Below, piece by piece: positions 35,997 through 45,662 of a stretch of DNA of 64,000 nucleotides. The notes under the pieces were generated by a model that saw nothing but the letters and a program-made list of their open reading frames with translations, did no database searches and was not told where the DNA came from. The stretch covers positions 248,001-312,000 of the forward strand of contig NZ_AEYW01000013.1 of the NCBI RefSeq assembly GCF_000192475.1, in the 5' to 3' direction. The position numbers were made by a program, and so were the translations under genes. Source of the stretch: Ruegeria conchae (lineage in GTDB: Bacteria > Pseudomonadota > Alphaproteobacteria > Rhodobacterales > Rhodobacteraceae). Within the stretch, counting starts at the first letter, position 1; each line of letters starts with the position of its first letter.

Positions 35997-36929
35997 ATGA
36001 CTTCACCAAACGATCAGCAGCGCCCGCTTGTCGGCATGTTCTGGATGCTTTCGGCAGGTCTGTCTTTTGTGGGCATGAATGCTCTGGTGAAAGTGCTCGG
36101 GACCAGTATGGATCCAATTCAGGCCGCATTTTTGCGGTATGTTTTTGGGCTGGTTTTTCTTATTCCCGCGTGGCGTGCGTTGATTGGAACGCCGCTGTCC
36201 ACTCGTAACTTGACCCTGTTTGGTTTGCGAGGTGTGATTCACGCGATAGCGGTTATGCTCTGGTTCTATGCCATGACACGCATTCCGCTGGCCGAAGTAA
36301 CGGCAATGAATTACATGACGCCGATCTATGTTACTCTGGGTGCCGCGCTTTTCCTGGGAGAGCGGCTCGCTGTTCGTCGAATCGCAGCAATCGTTGTTGC
36401 GATTGTTGGGGTTGTCATCGTACTGAGACCCGGATTTCGCGAGGTATCGCCGGGACATCTGGCGATGTTGGGTACGGCCTTGGCACTTGGAGGTTCTTAT
36501 CTGCTGGCTAAAGTTATGGTGCGTGATATTCGCCCATCGGCAGTAGTTGCGCATCTTTCTATCTGGGTCACGATTGCCTTGATACCTTTTGCTGTCGCCG
36601 TATGGCAGCCACCTTCCATGCGTGATTTGGGCATTCTGGTTGTCGTTGCCAGCTTTGCCACGGCTGGGCACTATTTCATGACGCTCGCGTTGCAAGCTGC
36701 CCCGGTAGCCGTGACTCAGCCCGTGACATTCCTGCAGTTGATTTGGGCGACGTTGCTTGGCACATTGGTTTTCCATGAGGGTGTCGACATCTGGGTTGTT
36801 GTCGGAGGCTCTCTGATCCTGGCAGCCGTCAGTTTTATCACTTGGCGCGAGGCGATACTTAGTAAGGGCAAAGCTACTCCGCCGACCCCGCTCCAGGGTT
36901 CAGAAACACCCGCCCAGAGTCGTTATTGA
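35997..36929 (+). CDS. EamA/DMT-family transporter
   Basis: A protein of 310 residues with ten hydrophobic segments in two EamA repeats (about 15-145 and 155-285). The start is MTSPNDQQRPLVGMFWML; no strong ribosome site is seen, and a Met 13 codons later is possible. Substrate unknown. It follows the LysE-type gene by 40 bases and its stop overlaps the BetI operator. Confidence 0.85.
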   Translation: MTSPNDQQRPLVGMFWMLSAGLSFVGMNALVKVLGTSMDPIQAAFLRYVFGLVFLIPAWRALIGTPLSTRNLTLFGLRGVIHAIAVMLWFYAMTRIPLAEVTAMNYMTPIYVTLGAALFLGERLAVRRIAAIVVAIVGVVIVLRPGFREVSPGHLAMLGTALALGGSYLLAKVMVRDIRPSAVVAHLSIWVTIALIPFAVAVWQPPSMRDLGILVVVASFATAGHYFMTLALQAAPVAVTQPVTFLQLIWATLLGTLVFHEGVDIWVVVGGSLILAAVSFITWREAILSKGKATPPTPLQGSETPAQSRY

Positions 36930-36942
36930 TTGACGAGTCAAT
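36929..36942. promoter_or_regulatory. Probable BetI operator
   Basis: ATTGAC-GA-GTCAAT is a perfect palindrome within TTGATTGACGAGTCAATATA, close to known BetI sites. It lies 49 bases before betI, so choline-responsive autorepression is expected. Confidence 0.7.
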
Positions 36943-36990
36943 ATAAAGCGCTTAGCTTCTCTTACACTCAAGCAGGGTAGAGAGGCGAAG

Positions 36991-37563
36991 ATGCCAAAAC
37001 TCGGAATGGAGCCGATCCGGCGGGATGCGATCGTAAAGGCGACGATTGCCGAACTTGGCGTACAAAAATCCCTCGATGTGACCGTCAGCCAGATTGCCAA
37101 GCGTGCGGGAATGTCCAGCGCATTGGCCCATCACTATTTCGGTGGGAAAGAGCAGATATTCCTTGCTGCTATGCGCCGTATCCTTTCGGATTTCGGAGCA
37201 GAAGCGCGCACCCAGCTTGGTTCCGCCAAGCCTGAAGAACGTGCGCAGGCCATCATCCGCGCCTGTTTTGCGCCATCCTGTTTCACGCCGGACGTGATTG
37301 CAGCATGGATGACCTTTTATGTTCTGGCGCAAACCAACGATGACGCGCTTAGACTTTGGCAAATCTATCAGGCCCGGATCCGCTCAAATCTCATCCATGC
37401 GCTACGCCCGCTAATGCGCGATCCGACCGAAGCCGCCGAAGACATGATTGCTCTGATCGATGGGCTGTACATCCACGCTGCTTTGAACGCCCCGCAAGAG
37501 CCGCAGTTGGCCGTGAACCATGCGCTGCGGGTTATGAAAGTTTTCCTAGAGGCCGAAAAATGA
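36991..37563 (+). CDS. betI: Transcriptional repressor BetI (TetR family)
   Basis: A protein of 190 residues. Residues about 8-60 form the TetR helix-turn-helix (VSQIAKRAGMSSALAHHYFG). The beginning MPKLGMEPIRRDAIVKATI is diagnostic of BetI. It represses glycine-betaine synthesis genes until choline is present. The stop overlaps the betC start (ATGA). Confidence 0.95.
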   Translation: MPKLGMEPIRRDAIVKATIAELGVQKSLDVTVSQIAKRAGMSSALAHHYFGGKEQIFLAAMRRILSDFGAEARTQLGSAKPEERAQAIIRACFAPSCFTPDVIAAWMTFYVLAQTNDDALRLWQIYQARIRSNLIHALRPLMRDPTEAAEDMIALIDGLYIHAALNAPQEPQLAVNHALRVMKVFLEAEK

Positions 37564-39068
37564 CAAAGCCGAATATTCTGATCCTAATGGTGGATCAGCT
37601 CAACGGGACCCTCTTCCCCGACGGTCCCGCGGAATGGTTGCATGCGCCAAACCTGAAAAAACTGGCGGCAAAATCAACGCGCTTCGCGAATACATACACG
37701 GCGTCGCCACTGTGCGCGCCGGGGCGGGCCAGCTTTATGTCTGGCCAGTTACCCTCGCGGACAGGCGTCTATGATAATGCGGCTGAATTCCGCAGCGATA
37801 TTCCGACCTATGCGCACCATCTTCGCCGCGCTGGGTATTACACTTGTCTATCAGGTAAGATGCACTTTGTTGGTCCCGACCAGTTGCACGGGTTCGAGGA
37901 TCGCCTAACCACCGACATCTATCCAGCCGATTTCGGCTGGACACCGGATTATCGTAAACCCGGTGAGCGTATCGACTGGTGGTATCATAACGTGGGATCG
38001 GTCACCGGGGCAGGCGTTGCCGAGATATCCAACCAGATGGAATATGACGACGAGGTTGCCTATAACGCCAAAGCCAAATTGTATGATCTGGCGCGTGGGA
38101 AAGATGAACGCCCTTGGTGTGTAACCGTCAGCTTCACGCACCCACACGATCCGTACGTGGCGCGTCGTAAATATTGGGATCTGTATGAGGATTGTGAGCA
38201 TCTTGAGCCACAGATCTCGGATTTGGGCTATGACAATCAGGACCCGCATTCCAAGCGTATTTTTGATGCAAATGACTGGCGCAGTTTCGACATAAAGACC
38301 GATGATATCCGCAAATCCCGCCGCGCCTATTTCGCCAACATCTCTTATCTGGACGACAAGATCGGCGAGATATTGGAAGTGCTGGAATCCACGCGGCAAG
38401 AGGCCATCATCCTCTTTGTCTCGGACCATGGCGACATGTTGGGCGAGCGTGGATTGTGGTTCAAGATGACTTTCTTCGAGGGGTCCTCGCGAGTGCCCTT
38501 GATGATTTCGTCGCCCGATCTTCCAACTGGCCGGATCGATACACCGGTATCAACGATCGATGTCACACCAACACTTGGGGCGCTCGCCGGCGTAGATATG
38601 GCCGAAATCGCTCCGTGGACTGATGGCGAAGACCTTGTGCCTTTGGCGAAGGGCAATGAACGAACAGCTCCTGTCGCGATGGAATACGCGGCAGAAGCCT
38701 CCTACGCGCCTTTGGTTTCGCTTCGGTATGGAAAGTGGAAGTACAATCGCTGTGCATTGGACCCGGACCAGCTTTTTGATCTTGAAGAGGACCCTCACGA
38801 GCTGAAAAACCTGGCGAGCCAACCCGAGCACGCGGGCACCCTGCAGTCCTTAAGCGCCAAATCCGAGGCGCGTTGGGACCTTGAGCGATTTGATTCTGAT
38901 GTAAGGGCCAGTCAGGCCCGTCGGTGGGTAGTTTACGAAGCGCTGCGGGAAGGCGGTTATTACCCGTGGGATTACCAGCCGCTGCAGAAAGCATCCGAAC
39001 GCTACATGCGCAATCACATGGATCTAAACGACGTTGAAGAAAGCCAACGCTTCCCGCGGGGCGAATAA
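37560..39068 (+). CDS. betC: Choline-sulfatase
   Basis: A protein of 502 residues. The sulfatase signature SPLCAPGRASFMSG has Cys52, which should be matured to formylglycine; Asp12 and later the VSDHGDMLGERG motif complete the calcium site. The C-terminal part with WVYEALR-like sequence is typical of BetC. It releases choline from choline-O-sulfate, an osmolyte of marine algae and fungi. It is co-transcribed with betI through a four-base overlap. Formylglycine formation needs an enzyme not in the window. Confidence 0.95.
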   Translation: MTKPNILILMVDQLNGTLFPDGPAEWLHAPNLKKLAAKSTRFANTYTASPLCAPGRASFMSGQLPSRTGVYDNAAEFRSDIPTYAHHLRRAGYYTCLSGKMHFVGPDQLHGFEDRLTTDIYPADFGWTPDYRKPGERIDWWYHNVGSVTGAGVAEISNQMEYDDEVAYNAKAKLYDLARGKDERPWCVTVSFTHPHDPYVARRKYWDLYEDCEHLEPQISDLGYDNQDPHSKRIFDANDWRSFDIKTDDIRKSRRAYFANISYLDDKIGEILEVLESTRQEAIILFVSDHGDMLGERGLWFKMTFFEGSSRVPLMISSPDLPTGRIDTPVSTIDVTPTLGALAGVDMAEIAPWTDGEDLVPLAKGNERTAPVAMEYAAEASYAPLVSLRYGKWKYNRCALDPDQLFDLEEDPHELKNLASQPEHAGTLQSLSAKSEARWDLERFDSDVRASQARRWVVYEALREGGYYPWDYQPLQKASERYMRNHMDLNDVEESQRFPRGE

Positions 39069-39070
39069 CG

Positions 39071-39101
39071 TTCACTTTTTCAAAATACTTCCGCCAGAGG
39101 C
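39071..39101 (+). repeat. Stop-proximal intergenic repeat, copy 3
   Basis: TTCACTTTTTC then AAAATACTTCCGCCAGAGGC, starting 2 bases after the betC stop. The 5' half is diverged, the 3' half matches copy 2 well. Confidence 0.5.
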
Positions 39102-39104
39102 GAT

Positions 39105-39129
39105 TAAGATTTTTCGCCGAAAAATCTTA
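39105..39129. repeat. Palindromic element, copy 1 (half site TAAGATTTTTCG)
   Basis: A perfect 25-base palindrome with a single central C, in the betC-betA gap. The same half site recurs after mcm (54506-54531). Confidence 0.75.
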
Positions 39130-39155
39130 GCCTGCGTGGAAATGGAGACACGAAT

Positions 39156-40814
39156 ATGGAAGCAGATTTTGTCATCGTTGGCGCTGGGTCCGCCGGTTGT
39201 GCGATGGCGTATCGACTAAGTGAGGCCGGTGCCTCGGTTCTGGTGATCGAACATGGCGGCACCGATGCGGGCCCATTCATCCAGATGCCAGCCGCTCTCA
39301 GCTATCCGATGAACATGTCGCGCTATGACTGGGGCTATAAATCCGAGCCCGAGCCTTATTTGAACAATCGCCGCCTTGTTTGCCCGCGCGGCAAGGTGAT
39401 TGGCGGGTCTTCGTCGATCAATGGAATGGTCTATGTGCGTGGCCACGCACGGGATTTCGACACCTGGGCGGATATGGGTGCGGATGGTTGGTCCTATGCG
39501 GATGTGCTGCCGTACTACAAACGCATGGAAACCTGGCATGATGGTGGCCATGGTGGCGATCACGCATGGCGCGGGACTGACGGGCCATTGCATGTGTCGC
39601 GCGGACCCCGTGAAAACCCGCTGTTCAAAGCCTTTGTCGATGCGGGGCAGCAGGCGGGATATGAGGTCACCGGAGATTACAACGGTGAAAAACAAGAAGG
39701 CTTTGGGCCGATGGAGCAGACCGTCTGGAAAGGACGGCGTTGGTCGGCGGCAAATGCCTATCTGAAGCCCGCTTTGAAACGTGAAAATTGTGACATTGTT
39801 CGGGGTCTCGCCGCACGCGTGGTGATCAATGACGGCCGCGCCACCGGCGTCGAATTGATCCGTGGCGGCAAGAAAGAAATTATTGGGGCAAGGCGTGAGG
39901 TCATATTGGCCGCGTCATCTATCAATTCTCCCAAGTTGCTGATGCTGTCGGGGATCGGTTCTGCGGCGCATTTGACTGAACATGGAATCGAAGTGGTCGC
40001 GGATCGACCTGGTGTCGGCGCCAATTTGCAGGACCATCTTGAGCTATACATCCAGCAAGCCTCGCTGCAGCCGATCACGCTCTACAAACATTGGAACCTG
40101 ATCAGCAAAGGCTTGATCGGGGCGCAGTGGCTGTTCACAAAAACCGGCCTGGGCGCGTCGAACCAGTTCGAGAGTGCGGCGTTCATTCGCTCGAAACCTG
40201 GTGTCGAATATCCCGACATTCAGTACCATTTCCTCCCTATCGCGGTGCGTTATGACGGTCAGGCAGCGGCTGAGGGGCACGGTTTCCAAGCGCATGTGGG
40301 ACCAATGCGTTCGCCGTCTCGGGGGGCTGTCACACTGCGCTCGGCACGGGTTGAGGATGCCCCAGTGATCCGTTTCAACTACATGAGCCATGATAAGGAC
40401 TGGGAGGATTTTCGGTCATGCATACGCCTGACGCGCGAAATCTTCGGGCAGGATGCTTTCAAGCCGTTTGCCGGCAAGGAGATCCAGCCGGGTAAAGACG
40501 TACAGACGGATGAGCAGCTTGACGCGTTCATCGCGGAGCACGCGGAAAGCGCCTATCATCCCTGTGGATCCTGCCGAATGGGGCGCGCGGATGACAAAAG
40601 TGCAGTTGTTGACCCGCATGGTCGTGTGATTGGGGTGGACAGGCTGCGCGTCGCGGATAGTTCGATTTTCCCTCAGATTACCAACGGAAACCTGAATGCG
40701 CCATCGATTATGGTAGGGGAAAAAATGTCGGATCACCTGCTGGACAAGGAGCCATTGGCTAAAGCAAATGACGCACCTTGGATCAGCCCGAGATGGGCCA
40801 CGGCGCAACGTTGA
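39156..40814 (+). CDS. betA: Choline dehydrogenase
   Basis: A protein of 552 residues of the GMC oxidoreductase family. The FAD motif [18 protein letters not shown] is at 8-25; [15 protein letters not shown] and the C-terminal [12 protein letters not shown] (catalytic His region) are intact. It oxidises choline to betaine aldehyde at the membrane. It follows betC by 87 bases that hold two repeat elements. betB, which completes betaine synthesis, is absent downstream. Confidence 0.94.
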   Translation: MEADFVIVGAGSAGCAMAYRLSEAGASVLVIEHGGTDAGPFIQMPAALSYPMNMSRYDWGYKSEPEPYLNNRRLVCPRGKVIGGSSSINGMVYVRGHARDFDTWADMGADGWSYADVLPYYKRMETWHDGGHGGDHAWRGTDGPLHVSRGPRENPLFKAFVDAGQQAGYEVTGDYNGEKQEGFGPMEQTVWKGRRWSAANAYLKPALKRENCDIVRGLAARVVINDGRATGVELIRGGKKEIIGARREVILAASSINSPKLLMLSGIGSAAHLTEHGIEVVADRPGVGANLQDHLELYIQQASLQPITLYKHWNLISKGLIGAQWLFTKTGLGASNQFESAAFIRSKPGVEYPDIQYHFLPIAVRYDGQAAAEGHGFQAHVGPMRSPSRGAVTLRSARVEDAPVIRFNYMSHDKDWEDFRSCIRLTREIFGQDAFKPFAGKEIQPGKDVQTDEQLDAFIAEHAESAYHPCGSCRMGRADDKSAVVDPHGRVIGVDRLRVADSSIFPQITNGNLNAPSIMVGEKMSDHLLDKEPLAKANDAPWISPRWATAQR

Positions 40815-40935
40815 TTCGGTTCTACCAATTGAGGTATCACGCAAAGAATTCTCAAGGAATTTGATTGGCGTCAAAGCGGTGTGAGACAACCATGTTTATC
40901 TCTCCGAAGTAACGCAACATTGAGGAGTTAACAGG

Positions 40936-41175
40936 ATGTCGCACACCCCGCATGAACTGGCTGAAGAGTTTCCCGATAAGATCGACACCATAAGCCAGCT
41001 CAAGCAAACGGACGCCCATTTTGCGAGGCTTGCGGATGAATATCATGAGGTCAATCGCGTAGTGCACCGAGCTGAAACCAATGTTGAGCCAATGGAAGAG
41101 TTGGCCGAGGTTGAGTTGCGCAAGAAACGAGCTGTTCTCAAGGATCAAATCTGGGCGATCCTATCAAAAAGCTGA
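40936..41175 (+). CDS. YdcH-family (DUF465) small protein
   Basis: A protein of 79 residues, nearly all helix, with the YdcH pattern LAEEFPDKIDTISQLK and LKDQIWAILSKS. Unknown role; coiled-coil-like. TTGAGGAG lies before the ATG by about 10 bases. A repeat mosaic separates it from convergent scfR. Confidence 0.9.
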   Translation: MSHTPHELAEEFPDKIDTISQLKQTDAHFARLADEYHEVNRVVHRAETNVEPMEELAEVELRKKRAVLKDQIWAILSKS

Positions 41176-41182
41176 CGGACAG

Positions 41183-41245
41183 GCGGGGGCTCTGCCCCCG
41201 TCGCGGCAAGCCGCGACTCCCCCGGAGTATTTCAGGCCAGATGAA
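41183..41245 (-). repeat. Mosaic of hairpins plus stop-proximal repeat copy 4
   Basis: Three hairpins lie side by side: CGGGGGC-TCT-GCCCCCG (41184-41200), GTCGCGGC-AA-GCCGCGAC (41200-41217) and ACTCC-CCC-GGAGT (41216-41228). Read on the minus strand, the repeat core TTCATCTGGCCTGAAATACT begins 2 bases after the scfR stop and runs into the hairpins. It may end transcripts from both sides. Confidence 0.65.
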
Positions 41246-41247
41246 GA

Positions 41248-42648
41248 TCAGGTGACTTCGTATGGAAGGATACTGCGGATATCGGAGTTGATGGTCAGGC
41301 GGCGTTCGAGTGGCGGTACTGAACGCTGATGACAGGTCTGGCGTTCGCATATGCGACAGGAGATGCCGATCGGTTCGTATGCACTGGCGTTGTTAATATC
41401 GAGATTGTCGGCGTAGACCAAAGCTTCGGCGTGGCGCACTTCGCACCCCAATGCGATGGCATAGCGACGAACGGGTGCGCCGAAGGAACCGCCGGATTTC
41501 GATACATCGCGCGCCAGTGAGATATATCGTACACCGTCTGGTGTTTCTGCCAGCTGCTGCAGAAAGTGGCCCGGAGTTTCAAAGGCACGGTGAACGTTCC
41601 ACAAGGGGCAGGCCCCGCCGAAGCGTGCGAATTGAAGCCGAGTGGCCGAATGGCGTTTAGTGATCGTTCCGGCCTGATCGACCCGGACAAAGAAGAACGG
41701 GATGCCTTTGGCCCCCGGTCGCTGCAAGGTGGAAAGACGGTGCGCGACCTGTTCGATGGATGCCCCGAACCGATTGCTGAGCAATTCCAGATCGTGACGA
41801 TAGTCCTGCGCAGCACTTAAGAACAGACCATATGGCATCAGGGACGCCCCGGCGAAGTAGTTTGCGAGGCCAATCTTGGCAATCGCACGGGCCTCTTCAC
41901 TTTGGAAGCGCGCGAAGTCGAGCGTTGCCTCAAGCAGTTTGTCCTGACTGATCAGCGCGACCTGCAGCAAAAGCTGGAAGACTTGTGTTTGCGGAGCTGC
42001 GCGTGAAGAAAGGCGCAGTGTCTTATCATCCGCGTTGTAGCTACGTAGGATCTCGGTATCGGTGAAGGTGACGTGGATTCCTCGTTCGGTCAGGCTGTTG
42101 ATCGCTGCCTGACGAATGCCACCGAATTCATCAGCGCGACTTGCGAACCGTTCAGCTGCCCGGTCAACGGCGTCAATGTAATTGTCGCAATAGTGAAAGA
42201 AATCACGCACTTCTTCCCAAGGGCTGGCTTGAATGCGGGCGTCTTCCCGACCTAATGCTTCGTCCAAAGAAGCCAGACGTTCATGAGTTTGGCGATAGCT
42301 TCGATGCAATTCAATGAATGCGCGGGCCAGCGCTGGGGCATTTGATGCGGTCAGCCGCAGGTCAGCCAATGGGGGCATGGTGTCAGCAAAAACCGGATCG
42401 GCAAGCGCCTCGCGCATGTCCGAAACCAGGCGCTCACTATCGCCCGTGCTAAGCTCGGTCACGTCCATGCCGAACTCTTGCGCCAGCGCCAAAACAACTG
42501 TCGTTGAAATCGGACGGTTGTTGTTCTCCATCTGGTTTAGATATGGCAGAGAAACGCCTAGTTTTGTTGCAAATTCCTTTTGGGTCAGAGATAGCCGGGT
42601 CCGCATCTCACGCAGTTTTGCGCCTGCATAGAGTTTTTGAGTAGCCAT
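41248..42648 (-). CDS. scfR: Short-chain fatty acyl-CoA regulator (ScfR/PccR/RamB type)
   Basis: A protein of 466 residues. N-terminal XRE helix-turn-helix (about 8-65, LREMRTRLSLTQKEFATKLG), an IrrE/DUF955-like middle, and a C-terminal cysteine-rich end, ISCRICERQTCHQR, typical of ScfR proteins. In Rhodobacter sphaeroides the homologue PccR activates propionyl-CoA carboxylase and senses acyl-CoA. The ATG at 42648 was preferred to a TTG five codons upstream. TTTGCAA boxes lie directly before its start and before pccB, as expected for autoregulation and control of the locus. Confidence 0.93.
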   Translation of the reverse strand: MATQKLYAGAKLREMRTRLSLTQKEFATKLGVSLPYLNQMENNNRPISTTVVLALAQEFGMDVTELSTGDSERLVSDMREALADPVFADTMPPLADLRLTASNAPALARAFIELHRSYRQTHERLASLDEALGREDARIQASPWEEVRDFFHYCDNYIDAVDRAAERFASRADEFGGIRQAAINSLTERGIHVTFTDTEILRSYNADDKTLRLSSRAAPQTQVFQLLLQVALISQDKLLEATLDFARFQSEEARAIAKIGLANYFAGASLMPYGLFLSAAQDYRHDLELLSNRFGASIEQVAHRLSTLQRPGAKGIPFFFVRVDQAGTITKRHSATRLQFARFGGACPLWNVHRAFETPGHFLQQLAETPDGVRYISLARDVSKSGGSFGAPVRRYAIALGCEVRHAEALVYADNLDINNASAYEPIGISCRICERQTCHQRSVPPLERRLTINSDIRSILPYEVT

Positions 42649-42656
42649 GTTAGTTC

Positions 42657-42694
42657 TTTGCAACTTAACTGATTGCTCAAGTTAACTTTGCAAA
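42657..42694. promoter_or_regulatory. Likely ScfR boxes before scfR
   Basis: TTTGCAA (42657-42663) and TTTGCAAA (42687-42694) flank a near-palindromic TTAACT...AGTTAA, with a further TTGC at 42673. RamB/ScfR proteins bind TTTGCAAA-type sites. Confidence 0.6.
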
Positions 42695-42712
42695 CCTATT
42701 GGCGCAAGCCCT

Positions 42713-43918
42713 CTAAAGCCCCAGTTGCTTCTCGCGCCAGATTACGCTGCTGATAGCGCAAATCGCCAGAATGGAGGTTGCCAGCATCAGCCAGAGCAAT
42801 GGCATTGCACCTGTCTCGCGTGTCAGCAATGCGCCCGCCCACGCGCTGAGGGCAGCGCCGCCGCCGAGCATGATCGCTCCGCTGAGGCCTGATGCGGTGG
42901 CTGCCAGATGAGGCCGGACAGACAATGACCCGGCTGTCGCATTGGGTATCGACATGCCGTTGCCAAGCCCAACAAAGGTCATCAGGCCAAAGAAACTGAG
43001 CGCGGTGCCAATGCCCGCTAAAAATAGGGAAGCGGAAATGGCTACGCCGATAGCATTCAGCCAGCATCCCCAGAGGACCATTCGGTTCACGCCAAAGCGT
43101 ACAGAATAACGACCACTGATGAAGTTTCCGAAGAAGTAGCCAAGTGCGGGCGCGCCAAAATATATGCCAACTTCTGCTGCTGTCATGCCGAACACTTCGG
43201 TTCCGATGAAAGGTGCTCCACCGAGATATGCGAAGAACGCCCCAGACGAAAACGCAGAAGAGAGCGAGTAGCCCCAGAATCGGGGGGAGGCCAAAAGCTC
43301 GGGATATTCGCGGAATTGTTGTACCAAAGTTTTGCCGCTGGCAGCGGCGGTTTCGCCGAAATCACGGTAGGTAAGCAACAGGGCCAGTGCGCCCAACGCA
43401 AAGGGCAGCCAAAAATTCGCTTTCCAGCCGAACGCCTCTTCAAGCAGACCGCCAACTGCAGGTCCGATCATTGGGACGACGGCCATGCCCATTGTGACAT
43501 ACCCAAGCATCGATGCGGCTTTGTCCTGGGTGTACATGTCCCGCACCGCTGCACGGCTAAGAACGATGCCAACGACGATCACGGCCTGACTCATGCGGAA
43601 TGCCAGAAAGACCTCGATCGTTGGTGCGTAGATGCAGCCCAGAGTCGCCAACAGGAACAATGCGAGCCCCCATAGAAGAACAGGCCGGCGCCCCGCCTTG
43701 TCGGCGATGGGACCGATTATGATCTGTAAGACCGCGTTGACCAAAAGATACAATGCAATCGATAGCTGCATCAGCTTGTAATCTGCCTCAAAGTAGGCGG
43801 CCATGAAGGGGAGACTGGGTAGGAACAAGTTCATGCTCAGCGCTGACAGGCCCGACAACAATATTAGCGTTGTAAGGGTCGGGGGTGTCCGGCTGATGGA
43901 TGTTGAACTGAACTGCAT
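42713..43918 (-). CDS. Bcr/CflA-family multidrug MFS transporter
   Basis: A protein of 401 residues with twelve hydrophobic segments. SALSMNLFLPSLPFMAAYF and GPIADKAGRRPVLLWGLALF (motif A) match the Bcr/CflA drug:proton antiporter branch. It may export drugs or small metabolites. It diverges from pccB with 182 bases between and lies upstream of scfR on the same strand, so it could share ScfR control; unproven. Confidence 0.92.
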   Translation of the reverse strand: MQFSSTSISRTPPTLTTLILLSGLSALSMNLFLPSLPFMAAYFEADYKLMQLSIALYLLVNAVLQIIIGPIADKAGRRPVLLWGLALFLLATLGCIYAPTIEVFLAFRMSQAVIVVGIVLSRAAVRDMYTQDKAASMLGYVTMGMAVVPMIGPAVGGLLEEAFGWKANFWLPFALGALALLLTYRDFGETAAASGKTLVQQFREYPELLASPRFWGYSLSSAFSSGAFFAYLGGAPFIGTEVFGMTAAEVGIYFGAPALGYFFGNFISGRYSVRFGVNRMVLWGCWLNAIGVAISASLFLAGIGTALSFFGLMTFVGLGNGMSIPNATAGSLSVRPHLAATASGLSGAIMLGGGAALSAWAGALLTRETGAMPLLWLMLATSILAICAISSVIWREKQLGL

Positions 43919-43979
43919 GGTTCACACTTAGAACTTAGTTTGGGGGAATGCCAAGAGCGGGTTTGTGATGTTACATAAC

Positions 43980-44032
43980 TTTACAAATTTGCAATTACCA
44001 CCTGCTTGATTTTCTTATGTTTGCAAATTTGC
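43980..44032. promoter_or_regulatory. Two likely ScfR boxes before pccB
   Basis: TTTACAAATTTGCAA (43980-43994) and TTTGCAAATTTGC (44020-44032), spaced 40 bases start to start, about 70-120 bases before the pccB ATG. Confidence 0.65.
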
Positions 44033-44100
44033 TGAAAACTTCTTTGGTCTCGGTATTCGTATCGTTATGGTCCCGCAAAATCTCATGGGAGACTACCGTC

Positions 44101-45633
44101 ATGAAAGACATCCTTTCCGAACTCGAGGGCCGCCGCAACGATGCACGCTTAGGGGGTGGACAACGGCGCATTGACGCACAGCATGCCCGAGGCAAGTTGA
44201 CAGCGCGCGAGCGGATCGAGCTGCTGGTGGATGAAGGCAGCTTCGAAGAGTTTGACATGTTTGTCAGCCATCGTTGCACCGATTTCGGAATGGAAAAGCA
44301 AAAGCCAGCCGGTGATGGCGTGGTCACTGGTTGGGGCACGATCAACGGCCGGATGGTCTATGTCTTCAGTCAGGACTTTACCGTGTTTGGCGGCTCGCTG
44401 TCCGAAACGCATGCGCAGAAGATTTGCAAGATCATGGATATGGCGGTTCAGAATGGAGCGCCGGTGATCGGGATCAATGACTCGGGTGGCGCGCGCATTC
44501 AGGAAGGCGTTGCCTCGCTGGCGGGGTATGCCGAAGTTTTCCAACGCAACATCATGGCCTCGGGCGTGGTGCCTCAGATCAGTGTGATCATGGGGCCATG
44601 CGCTGGTGGTGCGGTCTATAGCCCTGCGATGACCGACTTTATATTCATGGTCAAAGACACCTCATACATGTTTGTGACTGGTCCGGATGTCGTAAAGACT
44701 GTCACAAATGAGGTCGTTACCGCCGAGGAACTGGGTGGGGCTTCGACCCACACCAAAAAATCCTCGGTTGCGGACGGGGCGTTCGAAAACGATGTTGAGG
44801 CGCTGGCCGAGGTCCGCCGGTTGGTCGATTTCCTGCCGCTCAACAATCGCGAAAAGCCTCCGGTTCGTCCCTTCTTTGATGAGCCGGGTCGGATCGAGAC
44901 GTCGCTGGACACTCTGATCCCAGATAATCCTAACACGCCCTACGACATGAAGGAGCTCATCACCAAAGTCGCGGACGAGGGCGACTTCTACGAAATACAG
45001 GAAGATTACGCCAAGAACATCATCACCGGTTTTATCCGCCTTGAAGGACAAACCGTAGGCGTTGTGGCAAACCAACCGATGGTTCTTGCCGGGTGTCTGG
45101 ATATCGACAGCTCGCGCAAAGCTGCGCGTTTTGTACGGTTCTGCGATTGCTTTGAAATTCCGATCCTTACGCTCGTCGACGTGCCGGGTTTTCTTCCGGG
45201 GACCTCACAGGAATATGGCGGCGTGATCAAGCATGGCGCGAAACTGCTGTTTGCTTATGGAGAGGCAACAGTGCCAAAGGTCACGGTGATCACGCGCAAA
45301 GCATATGGCGGTGCTTATGACGTGATGGCATCGAAGCATCTGCGCGGGGATTTCAACTATGCATGGCCCACGGCCGAGATCGCAGTGATGGGTGCAAAGG
45401 GCGCAACCGAGATCATCCATCGCGCTGATCTTGGAGATGCGGATAAGATCGCGCAGCACACGCAGGATTACGAAGACCGGTTTGCCAACCCCTTTGTCGC
45501 TGCCGAGCGTGGCTTTATCGATGAAGTGATCATGCCACACTCAACCCGCCGTCGCGTATCGCGTGCCTTTGCCAGTCTGCGCGGAAAGCAGCTGAAGAAC
45601 CCATGGAAAAAGCACGATAATATCCCGCTCTAA
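44101..45633 (+). CDS. pccB: Propionyl-CoA carboxylase, carboxyltransferase (beta) subunit
   Basis: A protein of 510 residues, the normal PccB length, with both crotonase-like carboxyltransferase halves. [20 protein letters not shown] and [16 protein letters not shown] form the first oxyanion site; [20 protein letters not shown] and [10 protein letters not shown] the second. With PccA it carboxylates propionyl-CoA to (S)-methylmalonyl-CoA. The in-frame extension to 44017 would start inside the ScfR box and was rejected. It is separated from pccA by about 3.2 kb. Confidence 0.96.
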   Translation: MKDILSELEGRRNDARLGGGQRRIDAQHARGKLTARERIELLVDEGSFEEFDMFVSHRCTDFGMEKQKPAGDGVVTGWGTINGRMVYVFSQDFTVFGGSLSETHAQKICKIMDMAVQNGAPVIGINDSGGARIQEGVASLAGYAEVFQRNIMASGVVPQISVIMGPCAGGAVYSPAMTDFIFMVKDTSYMFVTGPDVVKTVTNEVVTAEELGGASTHTKKSSVADGAFENDVEALAEVRRLVDFLPLNNREKPPVRPFFDEPGRIETSLDTLIPDNPNTPYDMKELITKVADEGDFYEIQEDYAKNIITGFIRLEGQTVGVVANQPMVLAGCLDIDSSRKAARFVRFCDCFEIPILTLVDVPGFLPGTSQEYGGVIKHGAKLLFAYGEATVPKVTVITRKAYGGAYDVMASKHLRGDFNYAWPTAEIAVMGAKGATEIIHRADLGDADKIAQHTQDYEDRFANPFVAAERGFIDEVIMPHSTRRRVSRAFASLRGKQLKNPWKKHDNIPL

Positions 45634-45662
45634 GAGTTAGATGGAACAAACCGATTTGCTTC

